The notes under the pieces are model-generated. The model was not told the origin of the DNA. It ran no database searches and saw only the letters and a program-made list of their open reading frames with translations. From the NCBI GenBank assembly GCA_913030895.1, contig CAJWGK010000009.1, positions 1 through 48,036 of the forward strand: DNA of 48,036 nt, read 5' to 3'. Shown in pieces: positions 8,978-18,664 of the stretch; the first letter of the stretch is position 1; each line of letters starts with the position of its first letter. A program made the translations under genes and the position numbers. The stretch is from an uncultured Flavobacteriaceae bacterium. Lineage in GTDB: Bacteria > Bacteroidota > Bacteroidia > Flavobacteriales > Flavobacteriaceae.

Positions 8978-11900
8978 TTAGGTTTGGTCCGTATTTCTAA
9001 CTTTGGTCTGATACATAACATTAGGCTTAGTACCGACATGTTCAAGCAAGTGATACATTCTGTCCTCTTCTTTGAGGGATGCTACCTTACTGGATTTATC
9101 ATTGATATCACCAAAAGTCATCGCTCCATTGCTACATGCATTGGAACAGGCTGTCTGGAATTCACCATCTTCGATTTGCCTGCCGGCTAACTTGGCATCC
9201 AAAATGGTTTTTTGAGTCATTTGAATACACATGGAACATTTCTCCATTACTCCTCTTGATCTCACAACGACATCAGGGTTCAAAACCATACGACCGAGGT
9301 CGTTGTTCATATGATAGTCAAACTCATCATTTTTGTTGTACAAGAACCAGTTAAATCTTCTTACTTTATATGGACAGTTGTTCGCGCAATATCGCGTACC
9401 AACGCACCTGTTGTATGCCATATGATTTTGTCCTTGACGACCATGTGATGAGGCTGCAACAGGGCAAACTGTCTCACAAGGGGCATGATTACAATGCTGA
9501 CACATGACTGGTTGAAAAGCCACCTGAGGATTCTCTGACGCCTGTTCCATTTTTCCAAATGTGGTAAGGGAATCTCCAAGTCCAGCAATATCTTCTTTGG
9601 TTTGGTCGTCTGCTTTAAAAGTTTCTCCGGATGAGTAATAGCGATCAATTCTCAACCAATGCATGTCTCTAGACTTTCGAATTTCTGTCTTTCCAACAAC
9701 AGGAACATTATTCTCAGAATGACAAGCGATGACACAAGCACCACATCCTGTACAAGCATTTAAATCAATAGACAAATTAAAATGATGTCCTATAGAACGG
9801 TCAAAAGATTGCCACATGTCCACCTCTGAGGAAGTAACTTCATATTCCATGTGGTTTTTTGAAACTTTTGGTATTGCGTTCCAATATTCTTTGTCCTTAG
9901 TATTAAAAATTTCTAAGGTGGTTTCTTTAATAATATCACCCCTACCCATGAGGGTGTTGTGTAACTGAACACAAGCAAACTCATGATATCCATCTGCGAG
10001 CGAAATGCTGACTTCCTGAACAGAATCAAAATTGTTGTATAGGGCGTAAGCATTAACTCCTACTTGCATTTCTTCTTGTAACCCTTTTCTTTCACCATAA
10101 CCAAATGCAAGACCAATGGTTCCTTTGGCTTGACCAGGCTGGATCAACACTGGAGCGGTAATCGTCTTATTTCCTACGGTGATTTGAGCATAGCTTCCAT
10201 TCAAAGCACCATTAGAAACATTTACATTTTTAAGTCCCGTTTCTTTGGCGTCAGCTGCAGAAACGGTCAGGTAATTATCCCAAGATATCCTGGATATAGG
10301 ATCAGGGAATTCTTGTAACCAAGGGTTGTTGGCTTGTTGTCCGTCTCCCATGCCAGTTTTAGTGTAAAGTACTAAGGATAGCCCTTTGGAAGTCGAAGCT
10401 GATAATTTTTTAATTTGATTACTCACCTCAATATTGGATGAACCAAGTTCGATGGTCTTATCAGTTGACAGAAAACCATCATGAAGCGATTTGTTCCATG
10501 AATTTTCATCTAGAATATTTTCTTGCCAGTAGGATTTAATCTCTTGGTGGTAATTGGTGTCACTTTTAATTAATTTCAGAAGGGCATCTTGAAATTGCTG
10601 CGTGTCAAACAAGGGTTTAATAGTGGGCTGGGCTAGTGCAAAGTGACCCTTTTTAAATTCGTAATCTCCCCAGCTTTCTAGGTAGTGAGGGGTGGCACCT
10701 ATAAATTGTGCAGCAGCTGCAGTCTCATCTTCTTTGGTGGCAAATGCCGCTGATAATTCTAATTTTTCAACAGCAGCAAGGTATTCATCAGCGTTAGGCA
10801 AGGTAAACCCTGGATTCACACCTACTGTGATTAAGCCTTTAACTGTTCCGCTTTTAATTTCTGACACCAGTTGGTTTACTGCAGAGTTGCTTCCTTGACG
10901 GATAAGTTTAGGCTGAGCAACATCCATCACTTTTGATCCTAGGTAAGTATTAATCGCCAATATTACCTCTTGAACTGCTACATCATCAATTCCTGAAACA
11001 ACGACCCCTTTTGAACCTGCTTTTCTAAGCTTATTGACTATTTTCGAAACAGTCTTACTTAATTCTGAACTCAGGTCACTTTTAACATTTAAACCAGTTA
11101 ATCCAGCATAAATCTGAGCCACTACTTTTTTCTGTGTTGCCGGGTCAATCGGAAAACGATCATCTGCGTTGGCTCCTGATAAAGACATGTTAGATTCAAA
11201 CTGAGCGTGATAAGACATCTTAGTTTTCCCGTGATCCTTGAGGGGGATTCTTCCTTTTGAATAACCAGAATCATGTCCACCTCCTTGCCAGTCCCCTAAA
11301 ATATCCGCAGCAACTGATACGATAGTTTCTGCTTTGGAAAAGTCATAATCAGCTAGGGCTCTAACCCCAAAAATATTTTCAAAAGCATCAAGGGCTGCGC
11401 TAGAAGAAATAGCATCATAAGTAACGTGACGAACATTGGGAAACTGTTTTATAAATTTTCCAACGATGTGATTAGTCGTTGGGCTGGCAAAGGTCTGTGT
11501 CAATAAAACAACAGGTTTTTCAGAAGCAACCATTGCTTTTAACTTGGCACCTAACTGACGGTAGAAGATACTCCAACTTACGTCTTGGCCTTCAACTTTT
11601 GGTCCTTGTAATCTTCTTATATCGTAAAGGGACAAAACTGAGGCGTGCACTCTCGCATTCGCCCCTCCCATGGTTGGCGCGTCAGAATTATTTTCAACCT
11701 TAATGGGTCTTCCCTCTCTTGTCTTAATTAAAATACTACCAAAGTCAAAACCATCCGCAATGGCAGTGGCATAGTAATTGGCAATTCCTGGAATAATTTG
11801 TTCTGGTTGTACTACATAGGGAACAGATTTGATCACAGGCCCCTCGCAGGCTGCAAGTGTCGCTGCTGCAGTACTAAATCCTACATATTTGAGAAAATCT

Positions 11901-12058
11901 CTACGGTTAGTATTGGATTGGCTCATTGTATCTTCATCACCAAGAAATTCATCCACCGGAATTTTTTCTACAAATTCATTGTCTCCAAGCTTTTGAACCA
12001 GCTCGTTATTTTCATCGAGTTGCGCTACGCTTTTCCAATAAACTTTATTTGATGACAT
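8978..12058 (-). CDS. actB: Alternative complex III molybdopterin-like/iron-sulfur subunit ActB
   Basis: ActB is the large peripheral subunit of alternative complex III, a fusion of a molybdopterin-oxidoreductase-like domain (which carries no Mo cofactor in characterised complexes) with a four-cluster ferredoxin domain. A twin-arginine motif (NRRDFLKYVGF, residues 51-61) is followed by LAAC with Cys71, which suggests Tat export and lipidation. The C-terminal third has the cluster motifs CTGCGACVIAC, CQHCNHAPCETVC, CVGTRYCANNC, and CSMC with ACSNAC. The open frame extends to a TTG inside actA, but the ATG at 12058 (MSSNKVYWKSV) fits the family start and gives 1026 residues. Confidence 0.94.
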   Translation of the reverse strand: MSSNKVYWKSVAQLDENNELVQKLGDNEFVEKIPVDEFLGDEDTMSQSNTNRRDFLKYVGFSTAAATLAACEGPVIKSVPYVVQPEQIIPGIANYYATAIADGFDFGSILIKTREGRPIKVENNSDAPTMGGANARVHASVLSLYDIRRLQGPKVEGQDVSWSIFYRQLGAKLKAMVASEKPVVLLTQTFASPTTNHIVGKFIKQFPNVRHVTYDAISSSAALDAFENIFGVRALADYDFSKAETIVSVAADILGDWQGGGHDSGYSKGRIPLKDHGKTKMSYHAQFESNMSLSGANADDRFPIDPATQKKVVAQIYAGLTGLNVKSDLSSELSKTVSKIVNKLRKAGSKGVVVSGIDDVAVQEVILAINTYLGSKVMDVAQPKLIRQGSNSAVNQLVSEIKSGTVKGLITVGVNPGFTLPNADEYLAAVEKLELSAAFATKEDETAAAAQFIGATPHYLESWGDYEFKKGHFALAQPTIKPLFDTQQFQDALLKLIKSDTNYHQEIKSYWQENILDENSWNKSLHDGFLSTDKTIELGSSNIEVSNQIKKLSASTSKGLSLVLYTKTGMGDGQQANNPWLQEFPDPISRISWDNYLTVSAADAKETGLKNVNVSNGALNGSYAQITVGNKTITAPVLIQPGQAKGTIGLAFGYGERKGLQEEMQVGVNAYALYNNFDSVQEVSISLADGYHEFACVQLHNTLMGRGDIIKETTLEIFNTKDKEYWNAIPKVSKNHMEYEVTSSEVDMWQSFDRSIGHHFNLSIDLNACTGCGACVIACHSENNVPVVGKTEIRKSRDMHWLRIDRYYSSGETFKADDQTKEDIAGLGDSLTTFGKMEQASENPQVAFQPVMCQHCNHAPCETVCPVAASSHGRQGQNHMAYNRCVGTRYCANNCPYKVRRFNWFLYNKNDEFDYHMNNDLGRMVLNPDVVVRSRGVMEKCSMCIQMTQKTILDAKLAGRQIEDGEFQTACSNACSNGAMTFGDINDKSSKVASLKEEDRMYHLLEHVGTKPNVMYQTKVRNTDQT

Positions 12059-12074
12059 AAGATTGTTTAAACAT

Positions 12075-13355
12075 TTAGTAATGACACTTTCCGCATTCAA
12101 GTCCACCCATTTGGGCAACGGTGAGTTTTTCGACACCGTACTTTTTGGAAAGTTGTTCATGTATTTTAGCGTAATATTCGTTGTCCTGAACTTTCACGTT
12201 AGTCTCTCTGTGGCAATTGATACACCAACCCATAGTCAGGCTGGAATGCTGGTACATCACTTCCATTTCCTCAACTGGCCCATGGCAAGTTTGACATTCA
12301 ATTCCTCCGACTTGAACGTGTTGTGCGTGGTTAAAATAAACGAAATCAGGAAGGTTGTGTATCCTAACCCATTTTACGGGTTGGGACTTCCCTGTATAAG
12401 CTTGGTTGTCTTCATCCCAGCCAACGGCAGCGTAAAGCTTTTTAATTTCCTTTGTATAAAATTCTTTTGTATAGCCATTTTCAAGATCTTCCTCACCATT
12501 GTACTCTGCAATATTTTTATGACAATTCATACACACATTCAAAGATGGAATACCTGAGTGCTTGGAGGCTCTTGCTGATGAGTGACAATATTTACATTCA
12601 ATTTGGTTTGCGCCTGAGTGAATTTTGTGAGAATAATGAATCGGCTGAACAGGCATATAACCTTGGTCGATACCGACTTGCATTAAAAATCCGTAAACAA
12701 AATAGGCACTACTCAATAAGAAGCCAATGACCATTAAGAAAATTAAAAATTGATTTTTAGCAATCACTTGCCATAGTGGAGGGCGTTTTTCTTTAACAGG
12801 GGGAGTTACGTCAACTCCAGAGGCAATGGCTATACGTTTTAATGTTTTTTGTACTAAAAACAACATTACGACCAACAAACTGAAAACGAGTGACAAGGCC
12901 GCCAAAATAATATTGTTTGAAATCCCAGAGGAGGAGGATGCAGCAACGGCTGTGGGTGCTGATACTGCAGCCACCGGTGCTGGCGGAGTATAATCAGTGT
13001 AAGCTAGTATGTTGTCAATGTCTGTATTGGATAGCTGTGGGAAGGCATTCATGGCTACCTTGTTGTATTCCTCCCATATTGCTACTGCCTGAGCATCTCC
13101 TGCCTTGATCATCGCTGAGCTATTTTTTATCCAGCTGTATAACCACTCACGGTCGTATTTTGCAGAGACGCCTTTTAACGCAGGACCAACGGCTTTTTTA
13201 TTGAGCTTATGACATGCGGCGCAATTGGCATTAAATAATTTTTTTCCTGCTTGAACATCTGCCTCTTGACCGATAGCCTTACTAAAAAACATTAAATAAA
13301 AAATAAACCCAAGTAGAAAATTAGGCCTCAAAAAATTGAGTTGTCTAAATATCAT
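12075..13355 (-). CDS. actA: Alternative complex III multiheme cytochrome c ActA
   Basis: ActA is the multiheme periplasmic subunit that passes electrons out of alternative complex III. Six CxxCH motifs are visible. One (CAACH) is in an N-terminal monoheme cytochrome domain. Five (CKYCH, CMNCH, CQTCH, CINCH, CGKCH) are in the C-terminal part, the last at the extreme C-terminus. There is a signal peptide-like segment at the N-terminus, and two further hydrophobic helices separate the cytochrome domain from the pentaheme domain. The frame opens at a TTG at 13385, but the ATG at 13355 (MIFRQLNFL) is the likely start. It is the first gene of the operon. Confidence 0.92.
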   Translation of the reverse strand: MIFRQLNFLRPNFLLGFIFYLMFFSKAIGQEADVQAGKKLFNANCAACHKLNKKAVGPALKGVSAKYDREWLYSWIKNSSAMIKAGDAQAVAIWEEYNKVAMNAFPQLSNTDIDNILAYTDYTPPAPVAAVSAPTAVAASSSSGISNNIILAALSLVFSLLVVMLFLVQKTLKRIAIASGVDVTPPVKEKRPPLWQVIAKNQFLIFLMVIGFLLSSAYFVYGFLMQVGIDQGYMPVQPIHYSHKIHSGANQIECKYCHSSARASKHSGIPSLNVCMNCHKNIAEYNGEEDLENGYTKEFYTKEIKKLYAAVGWDEDNQAYTGKSQPVKWVRIHNLPDFVYFNHAQHVQVGGIECQTCHGPVEEMEVMYQHSSLTMGWCINCHRETNVKVQDNEYYAKIHEQLSKKYGVEKLTVAQMGGLECGKCHY

Positions 13356-13410
13356 TAAATATATTTTGTTAGGAAGGGCTATCAAATAATATTGTTTCTA
13401 AAATCCACCC

Positions 13411-13418
13411 CAAATTTA
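13411..13418 (-). promoter_or_regulatory. Candidate -7 box (TAAATTTG) for the act-cox operon
   Basis: The minus strand reads TAAATTTG, a full TAnnTTTG match and the same octamer as in the strong cys promoter. It lies 55 bases upstream of the actA ATG, leaving a leader of roughly 50 bases. No TTG/TTTG was found at the expected -33 spacing, so only half the promoter is supported. Confidence 0.4.
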
Positions 13419-13450
13419 AGTCATAGACTTGTGATGTTAAAGCCTACAAT

Positions 13451-13465
13451 TTAACAATTTGTTAA
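13451..13465. promoter_or_regulatory. Perfect 15-bp palindrome between actA and the SPOR gene
   Basis: TTAACAA-T-TTGTTAA has seven-base arms and a single central base. It lies in the divergent region, upstream of the actA -7 box and of the SPOR gene. It could be an operator for a dimeric regulator, but it is AT-rich and chance is a real alternative. Confidence 0.3.
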
Positions 13466-13546
13466 TTTATATCAATTCTAAATAAGTTGTTTAATTTATT
13501 GAAAAAATATAAGTGCAATATTTTCTTTTTTTTGTTCTTTTGTGAG

Positions 13547-13933
13547 ATGAATTTCTCTCTAAGAACCAGCGTATTTACTATACTACTCGTGCTATTAGCG
13601 AGTAGCTTAGCACGGGCTCAATCAGAAAAAGTAATGATTAAACAAGATTCACTTGTCACAAAACTGATGACCGTAAAAAAACAGATTGATAGCACTGCAT
13701 ACGCTGCAAGATTTTTTACCATTCAGCTTTATTATGGGGACAATCAAAAAGCAAAAAGTATTTTAGAAAAATTCAAAGAAGATTTCCCTGATTGGGAGGT
13801 TAATTTGAGTTTTGAAACCCCTAATTATAAAGTTCAAGTGGGCAAGTACAAAGACTACTATTTCGGTTTAAATAAATTAAAAGAAATAAAAAGGGCTTAT
13901 CCAGCAGCTTTTTTGTTGGAAATCAAGAATTAG
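13547..13933 (+). CDS. Small secreted SPOR-domain protein
   Basis: The protein has 128 residues. The N-terminus is a signal peptide ending near ARAQ (residues 1-25), followed by a short linker and a SPOR-like domain (about residues 52-128) with the pattern [38 protein letters not shown] domains bind septal peptidoglycan lacking stem peptides, so a periplasmic cell-wall role is likely. The open frame begins at a TTG at 13487, but the ATG at 13547 directly precedes a good signal peptide. The gene stands alone on the plus strand, and its stop overlaps the end of infB tail to tail by four bases. Confidence 0.8.
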   Translation: MNFSLRTSVFTILLVLLASSLARAQSEKVMIKQDSLVTKLMTVKKQIDSTAYAARFFTIQLYYGDNQKAKSILEKFKEDFPDWEVNLSFETPNYKVQVGKYKDYYFGLNKLKEIKRAYPAAFLLEIKN

Positions 13934-16608
13934 AGTTTTTTCTTGATGGCTACCTCTTGGAAACATTCTAATATATCTCCTTCATTGATGTCGTTGTAGT
14001 TTTTGATTTGAAGTCCGCAATCGTAGCCTTTCGAAACTTCTTTAACATCATCTTTGAATCGCTTCAATGAAGCTAAATTTCCTGAGAAAATCACTACACC
14101 CTCACGTATCAATCGGATTCCAGTATTTCTATAAATTTTTCCAGTGGTGACCATACACCCTGCGATGGTTCCAACTTTGGATATTTTATAAGTTTCACGT
14201 ATTTCAGCAGTCCCAGTTATTTCTTCTTTCATTTCAGGGGACAACATGCCTTCCATTGCATCTTTTACATCATTAATAGCGTCATAAATAATGGAGTAAG
14301 AACGGATATCAATTTCTTCTTTTTCAGCAATTGCTCGGGCATTACCCATAGGTCTTACGTTAAATCCAATCACAATTGCATCAGATGCAGAGGCCAATAG
14401 CACATCAGATTCTGTAATAGCTCCAACGCCTTTGTGAATGATATTCACCTGAATTTCTTCCGTAGAGAGTTTTTGAAGTGAGTCAGTCAAAGCCTCAACG
14501 GAACCATCAACATCCCCTTTGAGAATCATATTCAACTCTTTGAATTCGCCCAAAGCAATCCTCCTTCCGATTTCATCAAGCGTAATATGTCTTTGGGTTC
14601 TAACGTTTTGTTCCCTGAGCAATTGAGTCCTTTTAGCAGCAATTTGTTTGGCCTCCTTTTCGTCTTGAAGAACATTAAAATTATCTCCAGCCTGGGGCGC
14701 ACCATCCAATCCTAAGATAGAAACAGGTGTTGAAGGTGGTACTTTTTCTAGGGGGTTTCCCCTTTCGTCAAACATCGCTTTTACCTTTCCACTATGCTTT
14801 CCTGCCAATATATAATCTCCAATCTCTAAAGATCCCGTTTGGACTAAAATGGTAGAAACATAGCCGCGTCCCTTATCCAAGAAAGCTTCCACAACTGTTC
14901 CTTTAGATTTACGATTAGGGTTAGCTTTCAATTCTAATAACTCTGCCTCTAAAAGTACTTTTTCCAAAAGCTCATTTACTCCAGTTCCTTTAAGTGCTGA
15001 AATATCTTGGGATTGTATTTTTCCACCCCATTCTTCAACCATAAGATTCATTCCTGCAAGCGCCTCTTTAATCTTATCTGGGTTTGAATTGGGTTTATCA
15101 ATTTTATTTATAGCAAAAATCAATGGCACACCTGCAGCCTGAGCGTGACTTATTGCTTCTTTAGTCTGTGGCATGATATCATCATCGGCAGCAATAACAA
15201 TTATGGCGATATCAGTAACTTGAGCTCCCCTAGCTCTCATTGCAGTAAATGCTTCGTGACCAGGAGTATCTAAGAAAGTGATTTTTTGGTTGTCTTTAAG
15301 TGTAACTGAATAGGCACCAATGTGCTGTGTAATTCCACCGGACTCACCAGCAATGACATTTTCTTCTCTAATGTAATCAAGTAAAGAAGTTTTACCATGA
15401 TCTACATGTCCCATTACCGTCACAATTGGAGCACGAGATTCTAGTTCTTCATCTTCATCAACAGTATCCTCAATACTTTCTTCAAGTTCAGTTTTGACAA
15501 ATTCTACTTGATAACCAAATTCATCCGCAACAATACTCAAGGTCTCTGCATCCAATCGCTGATTCATGGTTACCATAATTCCCAATGACATACAAGCGGA
15601 TATAATTTCGGTAGAGCTAATTTCCATTAGAGTAGCAATCTCACCTACAGTAATAAATTCAGTCACCTTTAATATTTTACTGCTGGCTTCAATTTCTGCC
15701 AACTCATCTTCCGATTTTTGACGGTGCTGATCTCTTTTGTCTCTTCTGTATTTTGCTCCTTTGGACTTATTGGTTTTCCCTTGAAGTTTTTCTAGGGTCT
15801 CACGGATTTGCTTTTGCACCTCCTCATCAGTAGGCTCAGCTTTGACAGTTTGCTCCTGCCTAGGTTTCTGATTTGAAGATCCTCTCCTTTGGTTATTATT
15901 ATTGTTGTTGTTTGATCTGTTGTTAGCTCCAGGCTTGGGAGTAGTCTCCTTACTTATCCTTTTTCTCTTTCTTTTTCGAGCTTCTTCAACCGTCTTTTCT
16001 TTTTTCTTAAACTCATCAAGGTCTATCGTTTGACCTGTGATTTTTGGACCTGAAAGAGTTTTATATTTTGTCTTTATTGACCCATCTGTTTGTTTTTCTA
16101 ACTCTTCAGTGGGAGCAGGTTGTTTAATTACTTCTTTCTTCTCCTGTTTGGGAGGAGCAACAACTTTTTCTTTTTCTACCGCTTGATCTTCTTTCTTAAC
16201 CTCCACTGGTTTTTCTTCTGCAGGGGGGGCGGGCGGTGATTTTGGTTTGGGTGGGTCAAGGTCTATCTTCCCAAGGGTAACAGGCTTAATAATATTTGCT
16301 TTAGCCTTGATGATCTCCTGACGCTTTTGTTGCTGTTCAAGTCGCTCTTGTTCTTTTTGTTCTTGTAGAACTCTTAAAGTCTCTTTTTCCTTTTTCTTTT
16401 CCTCACTTATTTCTTGAGAAGCATCTTTTTTGGATTTATCTGTTTCAAACTCATCCAAGAGTAATTGATAAATATCCCTGGAGATCTTTGTGGTGGGGCG
16501 CGCTTCAATTTCAACATTCTTGTGTGACAGAAATTCGACCGCACGATCCAAAGAAATATTCAATTCTCTGAGTGCAACATTTAATCTTTTTGTAGATGTT
16601 TCTGCCAT
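13930..16608 (-). CDS. infB: Translation initiation factor IF-2
   Basis: IF-2 is the GTPase that brings initiator tRNA to the 30S subunit and promotes subunit joining. The protein has 892 residues. It starts with a short helical IF2N-type domain (about residues 1-60). A long low-complexity charged linker follows, rich in Lys, Glu, Pro and Gln with an Asn-rich stretch. The GTPase core comes next near residue 400, with [16 protein letters not shown] and NKID, and then domains II-IV. The ATG at 16608 ([10 protein letters not shown]) is preferred over an upstream non-ATG opening. It is the third gene of rimP-nusA-infB, 42 bases after nusA, and its 3' end overlaps the convergent SPOR gene by four bases. 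Confidence 0.97.
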   Translation of the reverse strand: MAETSTKRLNVALRELNISLDRAVEFLSHKNVEIEARPTTKISRDIYQLLLDEFETDKSKKDASQEISEEKKKEKETLRVLQEQKEQERLEQQQKRQEIIKAKANIIKPVTLGKIDLDPPKPKSPPAPPAEEKPVEVKKEDQAVEKEKVVAPPKQEKKEVIKQPAPTEELEKQTDGSIKTKYKTLSGPKITGQTIDLDEFKKKEKTVEEARKRKRKRISKETTPKPGANNRSNNNNNNNQRRGSSNQKPRQEQTVKAEPTDEEVQKQIRETLEKLQGKTNKSKGAKYRRDKRDQHRQKSEDELAEIEASSKILKVTEFITVGEIATLMEISSTEIISACMSLGIMVTMNQRLDAETLSIVADEFGYQVEFVKTELEESIEDTVDEDEELESRAPIVTVMGHVDHGKTSLLDYIREENVIAGESGGITQHIGAYSVTLKDNQKITFLDTPGHEAFTAMRARGAQVTDIAIIVIAADDDIMPQTKEAISHAQAAGVPLIFAINKIDKPNSNPDKIKEALAGMNLMVEEWGGKIQSQDISALKGTGVNELLEKVLLEAELLELKANPNRKSKGTVVEAFLDKGRGYVSTILVQTGSLEIGDYILAGKHSGKVKAMFDERGNPLEKVPPSTPVSILGLDGAPQAGDNFNVLQDEKEAKQIAAKRTQLLREQNVRTQRHITLDEIGRRIALGEFKELNMILKGDVDGSVEALTDSLQKLSTEEIQVNIIHKGVGAITESDVLLASASDAIVIGFNVRPMGNARAIAEKEEIDIRSYSIIYDAINDVKDAMEGMLSPEMKEEITGTAEIRETYKISKVGTIAGCMVTTGKIYRNTGIRLIREGVVIFSGNLASLKRFKDDVKEVSKGYDCGLQIKNYNDINEGDILECFQEVAIKKKL

Positions 16609-16650
16609 ATAGATTTTATTCCGTGTCAAAAGTAGGAAAAATCCCCACGT

Positions 16651-17883
16651 TTACTCTTCAAATTCTGCTTTTAAAATTCGGATTACCTCACTAACGGTCT
16701 CTTCCTCCAGGTCGGTTCGCTTTATTAAATCTACTTTTTCAAGTTCGAGAATACTCTTAGCAGTATCCAGACCAACTTTTTTGAATTCATCGATCACCCA
16801 AGAGTCGATTTCATCACTGAATTCAGCCAATTCAACGTCTTCCTCCACACCCTCTCGGTAAACATCAATTTCGTATCCAGTCAATTTACCTGCCAGTCTT
16901 ATATTGTGTCCACCCCTACCAATAGCTTTGGAAACTTCGTCAGGGTTGAGGAATACTTGGACTCTTTTGGTGTCTTCATCGATTTTAAGCGAATTAATTT
17001 TTGCTGGGCTTAAAGCTCGAGTAATAAATAATTGCAAGTTGTTAGTATAATTGATAACGTCTATATTTTCATTACCCAACTCGCGAACAATTCCGTGAAT
17101 TCGAGATCCTTTCATCCCAACACAGGCACCAACTGGATCGATTCGGTCATCGTAAGAATCCACAGCTACTTTTGCCTTTTCTCCCGGAATTCTGACTGCT
17201 TTTTTAATGGTAATCAATCCATCAAATACTTCAGGGATTTCTTGTTCAAATAATTTTTCAAGAAAAATAGGTGAAGTTCTGGAAAGAATAATTCTCGGTT
17301 TATTTCCTCTCAACTCAACGATTTCAATCACCCCTCTTACGTTGTCCCCTTTTCTAAAAAAATCGTTGGGAATCTGTCGATCCTTAGGTAGGATAATCTC
17401 ATTACCATCATCATCCAAAAGAATCACTTCCCTATTTCTGATATGATGCACCTCAGCAGTAAAAAGCTCTCCCGTACGATCCTTAAATTGATTAAAAGTA
17501 TTGGTACTATCGTGTTCAAATATTTTTGAAATAAGATTTTGACGTAAGGTCTGTATGGATCTTCTTCCTAAGTCAACAAGTTTGACTTCTTCAGAAACAT
17601 CCTCACCAACTTCAAAGTCTGGCTCAATTTTTTGCGCATCTTTCAATTCAATTTCTTGATTGGGATCCTCAACCTCACCATCTTTAACAACAATTCTATT
17701 TCTCCAAATCTCCAAATCTCCTTTATCAGGATTAATGATAATATCAAAATTATCGTCCGATCCAAACTTTCGCTTTAGTGTATTTCTGAAGACCTCCTCC
17801 AAAATTACCATGAGGGTTACACGATCAATTAATTTCTCGTCTTTAAACTCTGAAAAAGATTCAATTAATGCTAGATTTTCCAT
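16651..17883 (-). CDS. nusA: Transcription termination/antitermination factor NusA
   Basis: NusA binds RNA polymerase and modulates pausing, termination and antitermination. At 410 residues it has the expected N-terminal polymerase-binding domain (about 1-125), an S1 domain (about 130-200) and two KH domains. The KH signatures are GACVGMKGSRIHGIVRELGNE and VSKAIGRGGHNIRLAGKLTG. A short helical C-terminal segment follows. Long tandem acidic repeats as in the Escherichia coli protein are absent. It starts five bases after the rimP stop. The ATG start is unambiguous. Confidence 0.96.
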   Translation of the reverse strand: MENLALIESFSEFKDEKLIDRVTLMVILEEVFRNTLKRKFGSDDNFDIIINPDKGDLEIWRNRIVVKDGEVEDPNQEIELKDAQKIEPDFEVGEDVSEEVKLVDLGRRSIQTLRQNLISKIFEHDSTNTFNQFKDRTGELFTAEVHHIRNREVILLDDDGNEIILPKDRQIPNDFFRKGDNVRGVIEIVELRGNKPRIILSRTSPIFLEKLFEQEIPEVFDGLITIKKAVRIPGEKAKVAVDSYDDRIDPVGACVGMKGSRIHGIVRELGNENIDVINYTNNLQLFITRALSPAKINSLKIDEDTKRVQVFLNPDEVSKAIGRGGHNIRLAGKLTGYEIDVYREGVEEDVELAEFSDEIDSWVIDEFKKVGLDTAKSILELEKVDLIKRTDLEEETVSEVIRILKAEFEE

Positions 17884-17887
17884 TAGA

Positions 17888-18355
17888 TTAAAATTTTATC
17901 ATCACCTTACTTTGGTTAATTTCATCAAAGGCGATGGTTTTATTTTTAGTTACTGTTATTTTACCTTTACCAACTGCTTTGGGTTCTCTTTGTTTCCATT
18001 GCAGTTCGATTTGCTGATCTTCTACTTTGGTCAATTCACCCGAGACTAATGCTCCATCAGTTAGAACAACCTCGAGTTTTCTGCCAATGTTCTTATAATA
18101 TTGCCTTGGAAACTTTAACGCGCTTCCAACTCCTGCTGAGGCCACCTCCAAACTGAAGTCTTCGACTTCACGGTCAAGCGATCCCTCAATCTCACGACTG
18201 ATATTTATACAGTCTTTTACATTTACATCTTTGTCGCCATCCAGTATAATCTTAATTGAATTGTCGGCTGAAACCTTAAAATCAACCAAAAAAATACCTG
18301 GAAAGTTTTCTAATGCAACTGATAACAAAGACGCAACTTTTTCACTAAAATTCAT
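17888..18355 (-). CDS. rimP: Ribosome maturation factor RimP
   Basis: RimP assists late maturation of the 30S ribosomal subunit. The 155-residue protein has the usual two-domain form. The N-terminal alpha/beta domain contains DCINISREIEGSLDRE and the SAGVGSALKFPRQYYKN region, where the family motif is normally SPGxxRPL; here it reads SAGVGSAL. A C-terminal Sm-like domain follows. It heads the conserved rimP-nusA-infB operon. A terminator-like hairpin ends three bases before its ATG, which suggests control at the start of the operon. Confidence 0.93.
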   Translation of the reverse strand: MNFSEKVASLLSVALENFPGIFLVDFKVSADNSIKIILDGDKDVNVKDCINISREIEGSLDREVEDFSLEVASAGVGSALKFPRQYYKNIGRKLEVVLTDGALVSGELTKVEDQQIELQWKQREPKAVGKGKITVTKNKTIAFDEINQSKVMIKF

Positions 18356-18358
18356 ATC

Positions 18359-18388
18359 AAAAAAAAGAGGGACCTAATAGTCGCCTCT
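18359..18388 (-). promoter_or_regulatory. Terminator-like hairpin in the rimP leader (candidate attenuator)
   Basis: On the minus strand the sequence reads AGAGG-C-GAC-TATTAG-GTC-CCTCT followed by a run of T. This gives an 8-bp stem with one bulged C, a six-base loop and a U-tract of eight. The tract ends three bases before the rimP ATG. No minus-strand gene lies upstream within 450 bases, so this is not the end of a neighbouring operon. It sits between the candidate rimP -7 box and the coding region and could attenuate transcription, block initiation, or both. Confidence 0.55.
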
Positions 18389-18411
18389 GATTTATTTTTC
18401 ATAATGCTCTG

Positions 18412-18419
18412 CAAATATA
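18412..18419 (-). promoter_or_regulatory. Candidate -7 box (TATATTTG) for rimP-nusA-infB
   Basis: The minus strand reads TATATTTG, a full TAnnTTTG match, 57 bases before the rimP ATG. This would give a leader of about 50 bases that contains the hairpin at 18359-18388. No -33 TTG was found at standard spacing. Confidence 0.4.
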
Positions 18420-18664
18420 GCATTTTTAAGGAAAATTTACATTGAAAATTTCCCCATTTGAAAGAATGCCTTTGGGATAACATTAAAAATTTCTTTTCAA
18501 ATGATGTCTTAGTTTAAAAACCTGGTCTTCAAGGAAGAATAGTCTCGGTCAGAAATAAAAAAAATAAAGATAAAATTTAAGGTTTTAAACCAGAGATTCA
18601 ATCGAAAAACACGTTCCTTCAATCAATAAATTAAAGCAAAAAACATCCTCAAAAATTAGCACTA

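Noticed and set aside
9361-9648. 95-codon minus-strand frame inside actB
   Set aside because: It lies entirely within the ferredoxin domain of actB in another frame. The actB frame contains the conserved cysteine motifs there.
12059-12160. N-terminal extension of actB into actA
   Set aside because: The longer frame starts at a TTG and runs over the last heme motif of actA. The ATG at 12058 gives the usual ActB N-terminus.
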